From Aquatica leii (taxonomy: Eukaryota > Arthropoda > Insecta > Coleoptera > Lampyridae): 64,000 nucleotides of DNA. Below, in pieces: positions 47,579 to 60,024 of this stretch. Below the pieces are notes generated by a model, which saw only the letters and a list, made by a program, of their open reading frames with translations, made no database searches and was not told the DNA's origin. The stretch's first letter is position 1. Every line of letters starts with the position of its first letter. The stretch lies in contig CM069435.1 of the NCBI GenBank assembly GCA_035610365.1, positions 68,693,389 to 68,757,388 on the forward strand, in the 5' to 3' direction. Made by a program: the position numbers and the translations under genes.

Positions 47579-47870
47579 CTAGAATATGACATGTCTAGTT
47601 AGTAACTAATTTTTGACTTGAAAACACTAAGTAATGTAAATAAAAATAATGGCAGTTTTTGTTAAAAATGTGTATATTAGATTAATATATTATAAGCTAT
47701 TATCTTCAATTTGAAATTAAATTTGCAACAAATGGTTCATTGATTTAAAAGGTATAAAGTTTGATTTTTTTAAATTATCATGATCATATTGACTTTAAAA
47801 ACAAAATATACAAATCATAATTTAACTTACAAATCTCAGAAAAAAAAATTATCGGTAAAAATGAAGTAAA

Positions 47871-48219
47871 AACCCTCAGAAAAGAAATCACACGGAAAAG
47901 TCACGTACAGAAATGTCACCCTCAAAAAAATTGCCGAAAATAAAGTCACACAAAAAAAAGTTGCAAAGATATAAATCTAAAATCCTTTTGCCAAGATTAT
48001 CGAAATGAAAGACGAAGCATTCCAAATGTTTTAAGAGAAAAAAAAATATACGCCAGAAACGCAGTTTAGAGTAGAATATACTTCTCACATTAATTTAAAA
48101 AATGTGTGTATTATTTATATTTATGACATTGTGTTTTACCCGTGACTTTTAGTTCGGGTGATTTTTATTCCATGTGACTTTTTTCCGGGTATATTTTTTT
48201 CTACGACTTTTTTCCTGGT
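47871..48219. mobile_element. Short element with inverted arrays of about 15-bp subrepeats in the P-like intron
   Basis: At 47871-47964 plus-strand units resembling CGGAAAAAAGTCAC recur every 14-16 bp (AAATCAC, AAAGTCAC, ATGTCAC, AAAGTCAC, AAGTTGC). At 48131-48219 the same units occur in reverse complement (GTGACTTTT, GTGATTTTT, GTGACTTTTTTCC, CGACTTTTTTCC). The spacer is about 165 bp. It lies wholly inside the predicted intron (47581-48502). The architecture recalls MULE termini made of subrepeats, though the unit differs from that of the 5.9-kb MULE. No target duplication was found. Confidence 0.55.
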
Positions 48220-48502
48220 AACTAGTACTGCACATATTGGCACTGAAACAACCAAATTTGAGAATCAGCCAATTTGTCACTGAGTCTCACTCAAATTTTG
48301 TTATTGGTAAATGTTAATGTTCCTTTTTTGAGAAAAACATAAAATTTTTAGGAAAAATATGCAAAAGTTGCACTAACGACATTAAAAATGCGTTTTGTAC
48401 ACAACAAACCCACAATGCGTATTTTCATGTCTTTAGTCATAAATACTTTGTTGGTTACCTATATGTTCAAAGATATTGAAACAATTTTGTTGAAATAATT
48501 AC

Positions 48503-48952
48503 CTGTAAACCATAAGAAATTGGCGAAGTTGGAGAATTCTCTATATCATAATTGGAATCCACTACAGAAGATTGGTTGCTTAAGAGCATTTTGTTTTCAT
48601 AAACTCTTGGATTGCATTCTCGTGTTAGAGTCAATTTTTCTGGTGTTTTATCTTCATGTGTTTCAAAAAACACATTTTTGTCATTACTACTATAATGAGC
48701 AGGAACTGCATCATGCACCAAAGAATTCTTTAATGAATTTTTAAAGTTACAATTAGAAAAATGTACAGCACAAATAGTTTTTCTCCGTAACTGAGCACTA
48801 TCTAGCGACACTAAATTAAGATTACCACAACTGTTTAGCCACTTATCACACCTGTCTTTATCAAGCGGAAACCGAAAGAAGCTCATATCCGTATTTTCGC
48901 GTTTATTTCTATTGCAATTAAAATAAGAGCAATAAATATTTGACGGCGCCAT
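48503..48952 (-). pseudogene. P-like transposase exon 1 (THAP DNA-binding domain)
   Basis: The start is taken at ATG 48952 because the THAP domain begins directly after it (MAPSNIYCSYFNC). The longer frame to 49003 only adds a hydrophobic leader not expected in this family. The C2CH zinc ligands are the two Cys of YCSYFNC and the Cys and His of ICAVHF; a KWLNSCG block and a final AVPAHY fit THAP (the AVPTIF box). The exon ends after 150 whole codons at a consensus donor (CAG|GTAATT, 48503/48502), in phase 0 with exon 2. THAP domains of P transposases bind the transposon termini. This exon is intact. Confidence 0.85.
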
Positions 48953-49460
48953 GAAAATAATGAGCAAAAAGAAACTGATACAACAAAAAGGTAGTAACAA
49001 CAACTATGTACTGTTTAATAGTAATAGGAATAAATACTTTTGAATAGCTTACAAGGACGATTTTGGCAGCACTAATGACTCCAATGCTAATGAGTAATGC
49101 AGTATTGAAAAGATATTAATACGGTGTTAGAAAATGTGGAATTACGATTCGTTGTTTCCTGTTCTTTATAATGATAAGTTATGCCACAGGCGAAATTCTA
49201 AGGTATATTGTTTGTAGTATGTTCTATAAAAATGGAATGAAATTATATTTTTTAAACATCGGAATACATCAAAAATAAATCCGGCACCGCTGTTCTAACA
49301 ATTAGCTTATTTATTACCAATAACTAAAGGAATCAATAAAATTGATTCTATTCTAGGATGAGTTTAGAATCTTATTAGTTGTAATGTCATCTACTAGAGG
49401 GATTCTACTAGCGCCACACCGCGGTGGACAGTTTTTAATGTATACGATATTTATAACAAG

Positions 49461-49492
49461 CGTTGCTTCTCTTTCCTATTATATACTCTTTG
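49461..49492 (-). repeat. Right terminal inverted repeat of the P-like element
   Basis: Reverse complement of the left end with one mismatch. It lies about 510 bp upstream of the transposase start, so the promoter should be between. Confidence 0.95.
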
Positions 49493-49499
49493 GTTCTAG

Positions 49500-50084
49500 T
49501 CAGATTTTTTAAATTGGCTGTATTTAAATAAAATTTGTTTTGGTTATACAGGGCAGTTCACGCTCAACAGAACGGCGTCTGTAATAAAAAATAAAAATAT
49601 AAAAAATTATATTAAATTATTATTATTAGAATAAAATTATTTTTACCATGGCAGCTGACAGAACACAGACCTCTGTGCGTGAGCTTGAATGAAACAAAAG
49701 TACACAGGGTGAATTTCTTATAATCTATTTGTAATTATAAAATCACTACACTAACTATTTACATTAAAGAGAAAAACAGTATTTGGACGCCAAGCACCTT
49801 TAAATTAGTGATAAATAAAAACATTAACTATTAACTAATATTAAATTCAAAAGTAATAAACGTTGATTGAATAAGGCATAATTTAATTAATTTAAATTTA
49901 AGGTGTAATCATTAATCAAAAATGCAGTTAATAAATCCAAATAGTTGATTCACTAAAACAAATGTTACGTTATTGCAGATCTATTAATAACACATTCTTT
50001 GCACGCATTTTATGCTTTCTTCCAGAACAAAAATCGAAATTCCATAAAATCACAAATCAAAACATCCCAACGGAATTAAAGATG
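49500..50084. other. AT-rich stretch, nothing recognised
   Basis: Flank of the P-like element up to the next relic. There is no open frame of note. Confidence 0.5.
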
Positions 50085-50516
50085 AATATAAATTTCAAAG
50101 TAAAGATAAAGACCAATAAAGGTAACGATAAAGACCGTTGAGTTATACAACGGTCTGGAATAAATATTTTGTTAAAGCACTGCATCACATTACAAAATTA
50201 CAGTAATTAATTGAAAAAAAGAAAAATTAATTTGTATACGTTTTTACGCTTTTATTTGAATAATTGTCTTTCTTTCATCACTTAAGACGTGCAAACCTAA
50301 CGTGGTTTAAACGGAAGTGTCGAACAAAAGTCGATTGCACGGTTGATTGCCGAAAGCAATCACGACGCGACGTTGCTAAACTGAATAAACTTAAACGCAA
50401 GATTAGTTGCATAAAATAAGCGAATGCAAAATTGAATATTAAATGTAATGAAGTATAACGGGACGTTATATACCCCTCCATAAAATTTGAAATCGGCAAG
50501 CTTTAAACTGCAAAGT
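50085..50516 (-). repeat. LTR-like direct repeat, copy 1 (3' side in minus orientation)
   Basis: Shares long blocks with 51387-51811, for example ATCACTTAAGACGTGCAAAC and GTTGAGTTATACAACG. By eye the identity is roughly 85%, with small indels. Confidence 0.8.
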
Positions 50517-51029
50517 ACAGAATAAAACAAACTTCTATTCCCGTCCTCACACAGGAAAATTTGTAAATCACAAGGTTAAACATAAAACTTTCAAATCGAA
50601 ATAAAAATGATCGCCAATACTTCAAACAAGGATAATAGGTTTTAATGCTCTGAATGAGTTTCAAAGTTACACTTTTAATTACATGCTCAAAGGTAAACTC
50701 AAAATGCTTGTCTGAAAAATTGCAAGTAAGCAATTAAAAACTCAAATTTGAGAAGACGAGTTCCAGAGAACAAATTCTCAGAATCGACTGTAAAAATTTA
50801 ATGAAAAACATCAAAATAAAGCAGTAATAAATAAAAAGAATTTATATAGCCATATTGTGGTAGGCATTAAACATTGAGATTTATTTCTTCAACATAAAAT
50901 AAAATATAAAACATAAGGCAGCCAATTACTTAGATTGTACATGCTTCCAAGGTTGAGCCTCAATAAAATTTAATAAAAAGTGTAAATTCCCAATCCGCAG
51001 CTCAAAATAAAAAAGAAAACTACTAGAAT

Positions 51030-51370
51030 CTAATGAGGTTTTAAATCTTTAACATCAAAAATTTTGAACGGCTTATTATCATGTGTAGATATTCTATAAG
51101 TCGTTGGACCTATAATATCAACAACTTTTGCTTCAATAAATTTTTGAGCTAATTTAGAACTAAAATGCTTTGACGCATCCCAAAGAACAAATTTTTTTTA
51201 AACCAAATCTCCAAGTTGAAGTTTTAAAGGTCTACGCCGTAAATTATAAAAATGACATTTGTGATTATAAGCGGCTTTCGGATTAGACCGCGTCGTAGTT
51301 AAACACCCAGACTTAGGCTTGATCCTAATCTCTCCTTGAGAGCCAAAACAAGAGGTAAAACTTGGCCTTT
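51030..51370 (-). pseudogene. Gypsy gag-like scrap joined to an integrase C-terminus
   Basis: From about 51350 the frame reads CFGSQGEIRIKPKSG and SNPKAAYNHK, then HFYNLRRRPLKLQLGDLV, a stop (51198), and after it an ASKHFSSKLAQKF block and DVKDLKPH ending at TAG 51030-51032. The second half matches gypsy integrase C-termini; the intact element in this window has YYNLRRR, ASKRFTSKLAP and HVQDLKPF in the same order. The first half recurs at 62945-63060 without the integrase part, so a deletion junction may lie near 51260. Confidence 0.65.
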
Positions 51371-51386
51371 GCCGTATAAATATATA

Positions 51387-51811
51387 AATATAAACTCGAA
51401 AGTACAGATAAAGACCAATAAAGATAAAGACCGTTGAGTTATACAACGACCTTGAATGAATCCTTTGTTAAAGTATTGGTTCACATTACCAAATTACAGT
51501 AATTCTTTGGAAAGAAGAAAAATTAATTTGTATACGTTTTTAAGCCATTAATAAAAAAATTGTCTTCCTTTCATCACTTAAGACGTGCAAACCTAACGTG
51601 GTTCAAACGGAAGAGTCGAACAAAAGTCAATTGCGCTGCCGATTGTCGAAATCAATTACGACGCGATGTTGCCAAACTGAATAAATTTAAATGCAAGATT
51701 AGTTGCATAAATAAGCGAATGCAAAATTAAATTTTAAATGTAATAAATTATAATGGGACGTTACATACACCTCTATAAAGTTTGAAATTGGCAGGCTTTA
51801 AACTGCGAAGT
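51387..51811 (-). repeat. LTR-like direct repeat, copy 2 (5' side in minus orientation)
   Basis: Partner of 50085-50516. The much larger divergence than in the 36.9-kb element shows this copy is far older. Confidence 0.8.
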
Positions 51812-54800
51812 GATATCGAAATACTTAAACAAAAATACGTAAGTTAGTGGCGGCTATTTCATAATTGTTAGAAGTACACATCGTGTTTTAAATTAAAATA
51901 ACAGTATGAAGTTATATACACGCCGCTTACTGAAATCACGGATAATGTTATCAATCGGGTAATGTTATAATTTTATTAATGAACGAGCTAGCCGTATGCT
52001 AGTACATAAAAAAAATACCGTTTCTAGTAATCATAATTTCGGTTTATGTTATCAATTTTCTTCTCAGATTTGTTTCTATACACGATCAATAACCTGTTTT
52101 TAAATAATTTTTTAGCTATATTTTAAAAATACGCTCGTTTAGAGTAAAGTTGTTATCATTGTTATCATACTCTAAAAATACTTGCTTTGCATGTTTAGAT
52201 TTATTTTTTCAGTGTTATTTATTCTAGTATTTTGCCTGACCTACGTAACATTGCATTAAACATCTGTAAATATACGTTATCTTCGAGAATTAACTTGGAA
52301 AACATATGCGCTCTTAGAATAACAACTTCATTTAACTCTTATCTTATGTGATAACGTTATTTTATATTTATTTTTATTTTTAGTTAGCCGTATGTATTTA
52401 TTGCTTTTTAGCCAATAAACCTATGTATTTATTTCAAAATTTTGGATATTGTTATCATGCGGTTATTGTTATCAAAAATCCTAACGTGATTCTATTAAAC
52501 GGCGTGCACTGTATTTATATATGAAACAATACGAAATTATTACTTTATTTTTAAAATTTGTTTAAAAAAACAATGTCAGTTTATGAAGTTTCCTCTACCT
52601 GTTCTTCATAATTTTAACTAACTTTTTTGAAAAATATAGTATCTTGAAATGAATTAATTATGTTTGATTACGAATTATATTGAACGCATTTTGTTTGTTA
52701 ATTCTACATTGTTGAAGTTTTTTGTAGAAATGCTTAAATCAATAAATGAATGCACAAGGTGCTTGTACTTGAAAGTTTAAGTACTCTAAATATTTTGTTT
52801 AATGACTATTGTAGAATTCTTCTAAGTATTAATAAATAAAATGCTTTAACGATAATTGATTTAATATAACGTAACTTGGTATTTCAAAGATGGCATCGAT
52901 CGATCACACCGGAAGAAGAACTAACTCGACTCACCCGACCTGTTATCTTTTTTTAACTGTCCTTCGTGATCGATCGTACCACAACCTAATACAAAATACT
53001 AAAATAATAATAACACAACACTATGTTAAATTAAATTTAACACCCTGTATTTTATTGTTGCAACACCAATAAAAAATATTTTCTTTTTAAACCGCCATAA
53101 AGTTTCCTAACTAATAAATATTTGTTTAGCAATATTCATTAGTTTTATGCTTAGCTGCATCAATAAATTTTGTTAATCAACTAGGATTTTTTATTAGGTA
53201 TAATAAACAAAAATTTGTTTACTGTCAAAATACATGTGTTCACAAAAAAATATCAAAGTGGTGTCCATTTTCTTTAATACACAATCTTATTTATGTTCAT
53301 AATTGTATTTTAGGTTTTTTTAAGTTTGCAGGTACTTGAAGTTACAATCGCGAACGCACTGCAAACACGTAATTTTGTATTTGTAGCGGTTGTCTGTAGA
53401 GTGTGATAAATTAAATGTTTTACAAAGCTCTAGAAAATACAATTCAATTTTGTTAAGTTAGGTGACCCTGAAAGCCAAATTTTGGAACCATCTCTACCTA
53501 TCTATATTTTGGGGAAAATCCGATTTAAACATCCCTTTCCTTTTAAATACCTATCAAAAAGTTACGGTTCTAATACATATTCTTCTATTAATTTTCTATA
53601 GACGTTTAAAAACCATGGATTTTGTCTATCCTGTGTTCTAAATTTTTCTTTGTTTTGGGTACGCTAATAATAAAAGTTGTGTCAATTTATTAATCCATTA
53701 TTATGCAATGTAGACACGCCGGTAAATAATATTTTGTCAAAGAAGTGTTTGTTTTGACTAGTTTTTTCAAAATCATAAACTAAATTTTAAACTACATTTA
53801 TAATTCCCTACAATTTATTCAACTAAAAATTTTTTAACATTAACAGTTTATTAAATAATTAATTTGTAATTTAAAATGAATTCACAAATATAATATAATT
53901 ATAATTAATTAAAGATATATTATTATTGTCACTATTAAGAATCTTTGAATCGTAATATCAAAGCACTCTTTTTTATCCGACTATGCTAGAAAAAACCATT
54001 GTTGCAGCATATCATCTTTGTAAATAATAATTTTTTTCTAATTATTTTAAAATATGAATTGTGTACAAGTATATATCCGAATAAACACTTTAGTTATTCA
54101 ATTTTGTGTAATTTCGTAGAAATGCTACAAAATTTTATCATCTTTAGATATATACTTATCTTACTAAAGATATTTTTATCCGTAACATTATCTTTAATTA
54201 CTTTTATTTGTGCCGTCAAAAAAAATTTTTTTGTTTACTATAAAACATAATTTCTTATTTTATCAACAACAATTAGTGCGCACAGTATCTTCTTTTTTGT
54301 GTTTTTTTTTTATTTAGTTTTTGTATTTGTATTTACAGTAGTGGTGTTAACAATGTAATTATTTTTTTGACGTACCCGTACTGTTTCTTGTTAATTCATA
54401 TTTGTTGTTAATATATTCAACTAGTTTAGTTTCAGGATCGTTAGTTAAACATTTGTCTCATTTTGTAATATTTTGTACTTAATTCATTAGTACCAATTTT
54501 CATTAGTTTTATTTAGAATTTAAAGTTTTTTTATTTAATAATTCTTTATTTTGTGTTAGTGACGCATTACTGTAATACATTTAAATTTAATTTATGCACG
54601 ATTAATCACTTTCTTAATTAAGTTTGCCGGATACCACCACCGTAAAATGATACTTCTTTATTTTTATTTTATCGAGAGCGCTCTCTCACGCTTGTTCTAA
54701 CAGTTAACACAGCATTAATAAAATAAATTAATTGTTTTAAATTATTATAAAAACACATTACAAATAAATTTAAAAAAAAATAATGTACAGCGTTTTATTT

Positions 54801-55777
54801 TTTATTTTGATGCATTATGCCTACAATCTTTATAAAAAATTTGTACCTAAAACTACCAGTTTAAAATATAAAAACCTTTTTCCGTAAAAAATACTTTAAT
54901 TTTTTATTTAACTTTATTATTTGTACAAATTTAAGTTTTTTGACGAGTATCATAAAAATAAATAAAAACACTTCTAGTTTATTTTTTTAGTTATTACCCT
55001 AAATAATAAAAATGAAAATATTTATCAAACATGTTCTACCCTATCTTACTTCTAAAATGAAGTAAAAACTATAACAAATTAAGTGTATTTGTAAACAAAT
55101 TTAATCAACGCATTTTGAGATGTAAATGAAAATAATACTAAGAATTAGTAATCAGTAAAACAAAAAAATATATACAATGTGTTAATGTTAAAATTACATC
55201 GTTATTTATAATAAAGATTTAGTGTCGATTTAAAATTATCAAATATTGTTAAGTTCTAGTCAAATGTAATACAATATGAATCGTAAAATTACTTTAGAAA
55301 GTAAGTACATAAACAAAAATGTAGAAAACAAGTTTATGTAAACAATATTATGTAAATTTTAATATTTTTATTTATTTTAGTTCTAACGTTTGAAATAATT
55401 ACTTTGATGTTTTATTTTTAATTCAAAAGATTAAAAAACGCTACGTTATTTATAGAATTATTTATTATGAAAACATAGAAAATAAAACATAATTTTAGCA
55501 TTATTGTACAAACACGATGTAGTATATAGAACTTACAACGTCATTATACTGTAAACTAATCTATATAATTCCCAATCGTAATTATCTTAACTTGTCAGAA
55601 ACTTACATGTATTTGGTGTAATTAACTTATGTAACTTAAATTGGAAACAGATGCAGTTAAAAATTTAATTTGTGCAATCAACAAATGAAATTGTATAAAA
55701 ATACTTATACAAAACATTTCGTCAAAATAAAGATATTTTTTTAATAAATTATTGAATCATTTTTTTTGTATTTAAAA
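51812..55777. other. AT-rich stretch without a recognised gene
   Basis: About 4 kb without a convincing gene. An 11-bp inverted repeat (CGATCGATCAC at about 52894-52904 with GTGATCGATCG at about 52967-52977) lies in a less AT-rich patch containing a 60-codon ATG frame (52890-53072), judged insufficient for a gene. Confidence 0.5.
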
Positions 55778-57921
55778 CCCTTGATTAACAAGGCACTGTA
55801 AAAGGACAAATTTAACAAGATTGTGTCATTTATAACACCTACCATTTTCTTTATATCTGACTTATTTTGACTCATATTTTAGGTTATTGTATTATAATTA
55901 CCGACTTTTTATTGTTGTAATTTCAATAAATAGCATTTTATAACCAATAAATTATTAAAAATGAAGATAAAAATATAAGAAAATTGTATTTAAGTACAAA
56001 ACCAAAGTATAATATTAGTTCATTATGAAAATAAAAATGGAACTAAAATTTTCAAAAAAAAATTATGAAATGAAAAACAAATAAAAATAAACAAACCAAA
56101 CAAAATCATTGAAGGCAGTTATTTTCAGATTTTCTGCAGTCGGGGCAACTAAACTTGTCGTTCCTGATAGAGTGTTCACCACATATGCTTCTTTGATACT
56201 TGCCACAGTATCGTGTACCTCTTCTAGTTTCTTTTGTAGTGGCGGAAAGTACATTTACCGGGTCTTTCCGGTAGTGGATTAGGTGTATTTTCTGGATTTA
56301 TTTCAGTTAGGCTTTTTCTTAACAGGTTTGTCATTTTTGCACGAAGGTTTCTGGAAAGAAACTTGTTTGAAAGTCTTTGATTTATATATGGTTTTATCAG
56401 GGCGAAAAAAAAAATTTTTTAAAATTTTGAACAACAGAATTTACTCTGACTTTCATGAGCTCCATTCAACTGGTGAATTACGTAATCATTTAGAGCTGAA
56501 GCATCCAACACTCCAAAAAAATACCTTAGAGGCCAACGTCTGGTCTTTCATGTCGTTGTTTTAGCATAACATAATTTATCGAATACATCTATTCCACTTT
56601 TAGTTTGATTATAGAATAAAATGACTTCAAGTTTTAAACTTTCCTTATCAATTTCCTCCGTTGAATGCATTGTTGATAATAAAACAACATTCTTGTTTTT
56701 CTTTGGAATGTGCGACGCTAACATAACATCGGGATCATAAGCAAAAAGTGATGACCTAATAGGACGTTTGGTGTTAAGAAGCTGTGGCGGTAGCTCTCTT
56801 TTATTTTTCTTTATCGTTTCCACTAGGGTTAACTTCCGTTTAAGTAATTTTTGAGCCAGTTCATAAGAAGTTTACCAATTGTCAGTGGTTACATTTTTAT
56901 TGGTACCTACTATAGACTCGGTAAGTTTTAGAGTGTACTCAGTGGACAGCAGAATATTTTTATCTCTCATCTCTATTTTACCAGTGTAAGGTATTCCACC
57001 ACAGAAGTAGCACGTTTTAGCATCGCACATTGAGATAATCTTTAGTCCATACTTATCTGGTTTCCGGGGCATATACATCCTGAACAAACAACAACCACGA
57101 AAATTTAAAAGCGTCTCGTCAATAGTAACAAATTTAGATGGGGTGTAATATTTACCACAATATGCCACAAAAAGTGTCCAAATTTCTGTAGATGCTGCAA
57201 ATTTATCGTTACTTTTTCTTTCCAATTGATCTGTTTTTGAGTCAAAACGTCAAGCTCTCAACAAAAATTCAAATCTGTTCTTCGTCATAACACATCTAAA
57301 TATTGGTGACCCGAATATGCATTCATTTCTTCAGCATCAGTTTTTGAAATGTAATACTGTTTTGAATTGAATTTTTGGACTAACCTTTCTATTTATTGGT
57401 TTGTATAAATAATTATATTTTCAACTATATCAACTGATAAAAACAAATGAAATATTTCAACTTCATTTCTACGATCTTTCGCTTTCCCTTTAGAATCAGG
57501 TAAATAGGTCATCAAATTCCTCTTAGGAGTTCTAGCGTTTCTATGAGTCAGCGGTCTGTCTGCTCATATGGTTTCTAAATCTTTGCAAAACATAAAATTT
57601 ATATCACCTTCAATCACTTTATCCTTATTGTAATCAATATCCATTACTTCTTCATTGTCACTAAAAATGTCTTCTTCATGATCAGTTTCTATCAAAAGCT
57701 CATCTTCTAGTTCACTGTTAGTGTCATTTGACGTAGTATCATCTTCACTTTTACCTAGATGCTCTATTTCATACAATAGTTTTTCGTCTGTTAAAAATTG
57801 CCGTGATGCCATAGTGAAAAAAATAAGAAAAAGGTTTAACGTAAACAACAAGGCAGTACACTGACTGCGTACAAACTAAAGTGATAGGTGTCACGAATGA
57901 CACAGTCATGTTATACAAGGG
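55778..57921 (-). mobile_element. Full-length but decayed piggyBac-like element
   Basis: The right end reads CCCTTGTATAAC inward from TTAA (57922-57925). The left end reads CCCTTGATTAAC inward from 55778, with TTAA two bases outside. A subterminal near-palindrome occurs near both ends (55823-55838, and GTGTCA-CGAA-TGACAC at 57888-57903). TTAA targets and CCC starts are piggyBac hallmarks, and the internal gene is a piggyBac transposase. Length is about 2.14 kb. Confidence 0.85.
56106..57812 (-). pseudogene. piggyBac-like transposase, frameshifted
   Basis: The start is ATG 57812 (MASRQFLTDEKLLYEIEHLG), which opens the usual acidic N-terminus. The middle (about 57560-57230) is readable across frames (VDIVENIIIYTN). 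The DDE core follows: the first Asp in FVTIDETLLNFRG with MYMPRKPDKYGLKI (about 57120-57040), the second in VTTDNW (about 56875), and the third in KSGIDVFDKLCYAK (about 56590-56560). Then come RWPLRYFFGVLDASALNDYV and a C-terminal cysteine-rich domain with RYCGKYQRSICGEHS and FSCPDCRK, ending at TGA 56106-56108. At least four frame changes and stops break it. All three catalytic Asp remain readable. Confidence 0.88.
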
Positions 57922-57925
57922 TTAA

Positions 57926-60024
57926 GCTTGTATATACCTTGTTATATAAAAATTACTGTATAAACGCAATCACTTATTATTTTGTTTACATCAATTACAT
58001 TACATTAATTGTTTATTGGTAATGTGTTTCTCCTAGTAATAATTGTTAAGTAGTTGTATTTCACCTTTAGGCGGAAGAGACAAGAACTCACACTAGGTAA
58101 ATGTTTATAGGCGACTTTTCGTGGCGCTATTGTGCGCACTTTACCATAGCCAATAAAAAACGGGCTCAAGGTGAGCTGTCCGATGAACCAGTCACTTAAT
58201 TAAAATTTAATAAATAAGCAAGCAATGACATGAAAAGTTAGTGTAGAGATAAAAATATAATAAAGTACAAACAAAAAACCTCTGCACAGATAGACATCGT
58301 CTAACTTAGATGATACAACTACTTATCAATTGTTTAGTTATTGCACAAATAAAATAATACTGTTTACTATAATTAACGTCAACAATTTTATATCAAATTG
58401 TAAAAATAACATTGTTTTTCTAGTAGTAAGCTTGTGATATGTGGTAACATCTATTATAAATATTAATATCTTTTTCAATCATTAGGTTTTGTTTTTAGAA
58501 TTATGTAATTTATTTTACTGTAACGGTTTAGAAAAAGCAATATTTGATACTGTTGCCAAAAAAAACGGTAAATAGTGAAATGACAAACATAATACTATTA
58601 AAATTATAATTTTGGAATTTAACAACATTGTTAATATTACAAAGCTAGATTATTTAAATGTATTATCTGTGTTAATTTTTAAAAACTTAATAAAAACAAC
58701 AAAAAAACTTTGGGTTTATTTACTATTTTTATAATATAAAAAAATGTTTTGAGACGTCTGAAACAGCACATCACACTAAAAGTTTATCCTTGTTTAGATT
58801 TATCTTTAAACTTGACATGTTTTATATGTCGTCGATATAGAAACCATTGTTGTTCACAATTTCAAATTAGGATAAAGTATAATACTTTTTATCGACAATT
58901 ACAATTAATTTATTTATAAAATAGAAGTGCTTTAATGCAGGACATCTGAAAATGTATTTCTAACTGACCCACGGTATATGTTGCTGTCTTTCCTCTGTTT
59001 TAAATAATCACGTTATTTTGATGAAAACATTGGTTTTTGAGACATAAAATTTTAGATTTAGTTTTGTCCACTTTTTATTTGAATCAAATTGCTTTAAGAA
59101 TTGTTTATAGTAAAACATAGCAGACAGTCTGCACTAACGTATTTTCTGTATTTTCTAATAATCAACATAAAAATGACTTTTTATAACACTTAGGGAAGGT
59201 TTCAGTATCTGATTCTAAAATATCACACAGATCTATAACTAAACTGTTTTCTGAAATATTAAAATCGTTTTTTCATTTTTAATTTTATTGGGAGAACACA
59301 TTTATCGTTATTAATGAGTATTCAATTGTCTTCTATTTAGTCATCGTGTATTTTTGTGTTTACATTTTCAACAAATGCATCTTGTATTGTAGGTATATAT
59401 AATTATCATTGTTTTCAATTTTCAGGTTTTGTGAATTTGTAACAGCATCTACCAAAGCATTTAACACTGCATTTTCTATGTAAGTATTAGAAAATTCATG
59501 TTTATCAATAAATAACGATGTGTTATTTTCTTGTGGTTTTACAATTTTTGTCTTAATTCTCAAAAAAATTGTAACTACTTTGAGATTGTTAAATATATTG
59601 TTTACTGCTTTAATTTTGTTAACTTGGTAAAAATAATGTAATTAACTACTGCACTATCAAAATGTGTGATGTAAAATTATACAGAAAATCATTGGCAATT
59701 TTGTTACGAACGATTTTCTGTGTGACCTTAGATATTAATGTATTGTTACAAAGTAGTGTGCATCAGTTATATTCTTACATATCGACAATGTAAACCTACA
59801 TAACAGAGATATATTATTGCTAAAAGCTTTAGGAAACCATAATTGAAATATGTTTTTAAATTACTATAGTTAATATTATATTCAGGTCGTGTAACGTTAC
59901 ATGCCCTTAAATTAAATGTACTTATCGAAGATTTATTTTTACATAAAGCAATGGTACTTAATCAATTATTATCTAAAATACTAGGTATATAACAAAAATT
60001 GATTATCAAACTTTACATGATAAC
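57926..60024. other. AT-rich stretch without a recognised gene
   Basis: No recognised coding or repeat feature. A GC-richer patch at about 58070-58190 shows no motif. Confidence 0.5.

Larger units (their letters stand above)
35467..49492 (-). mobile_element. P-element-like DNA transposon carrying a nested gypsy insertion
   Basis: The outer ends are 32-bp inverted repeats (35467-35498 and 49461-49492, 31/32 identical), flanked on both sides by GTTCTAG (35460-35466 and 49493-49499). P elements create 8-bp duplications; the eighth base here differs. Between the ends lies a minus-strand THAP9/P-type transposase gene. Subtracting the gypsy element and one target copy leaves about 4.65 kb, a plausible full-length size. 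Element class, ends and gene agree, so the boundaries are firm. Confidence 0.93.
50085..51811 (-). mobile_element. Internally deleted gypsy-type relic between LTR-like direct repeats
   Basis: Two direct repeats, 50085-50516 and 51387-51811, bracket 870 bp. The internal part encodes, on the minus strand, the end of a gypsy integrase. This is the structure of an LTR element that lost gag and most of pol. The repeats contain a TATAT motif (GGGGTATATAACG on the minus strand at about 50465-50480). No clear target duplication was seen. Confidence 0.7.

Noticed and set aside
48953..49003. Upstream extension of the THAP exon (hydrophobic leader)
   Set aside because: P-type transposases are nuclear and start directly at the THAP domain. 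The ATG at 48952 fits; the leader does not.
52890..53072. 60-codon ATG frame in a less AT-rich patch
   Set aside because: Short, second half low complexity, no motif; contains an 11-bp inverted repeat that more likely explains the composition.
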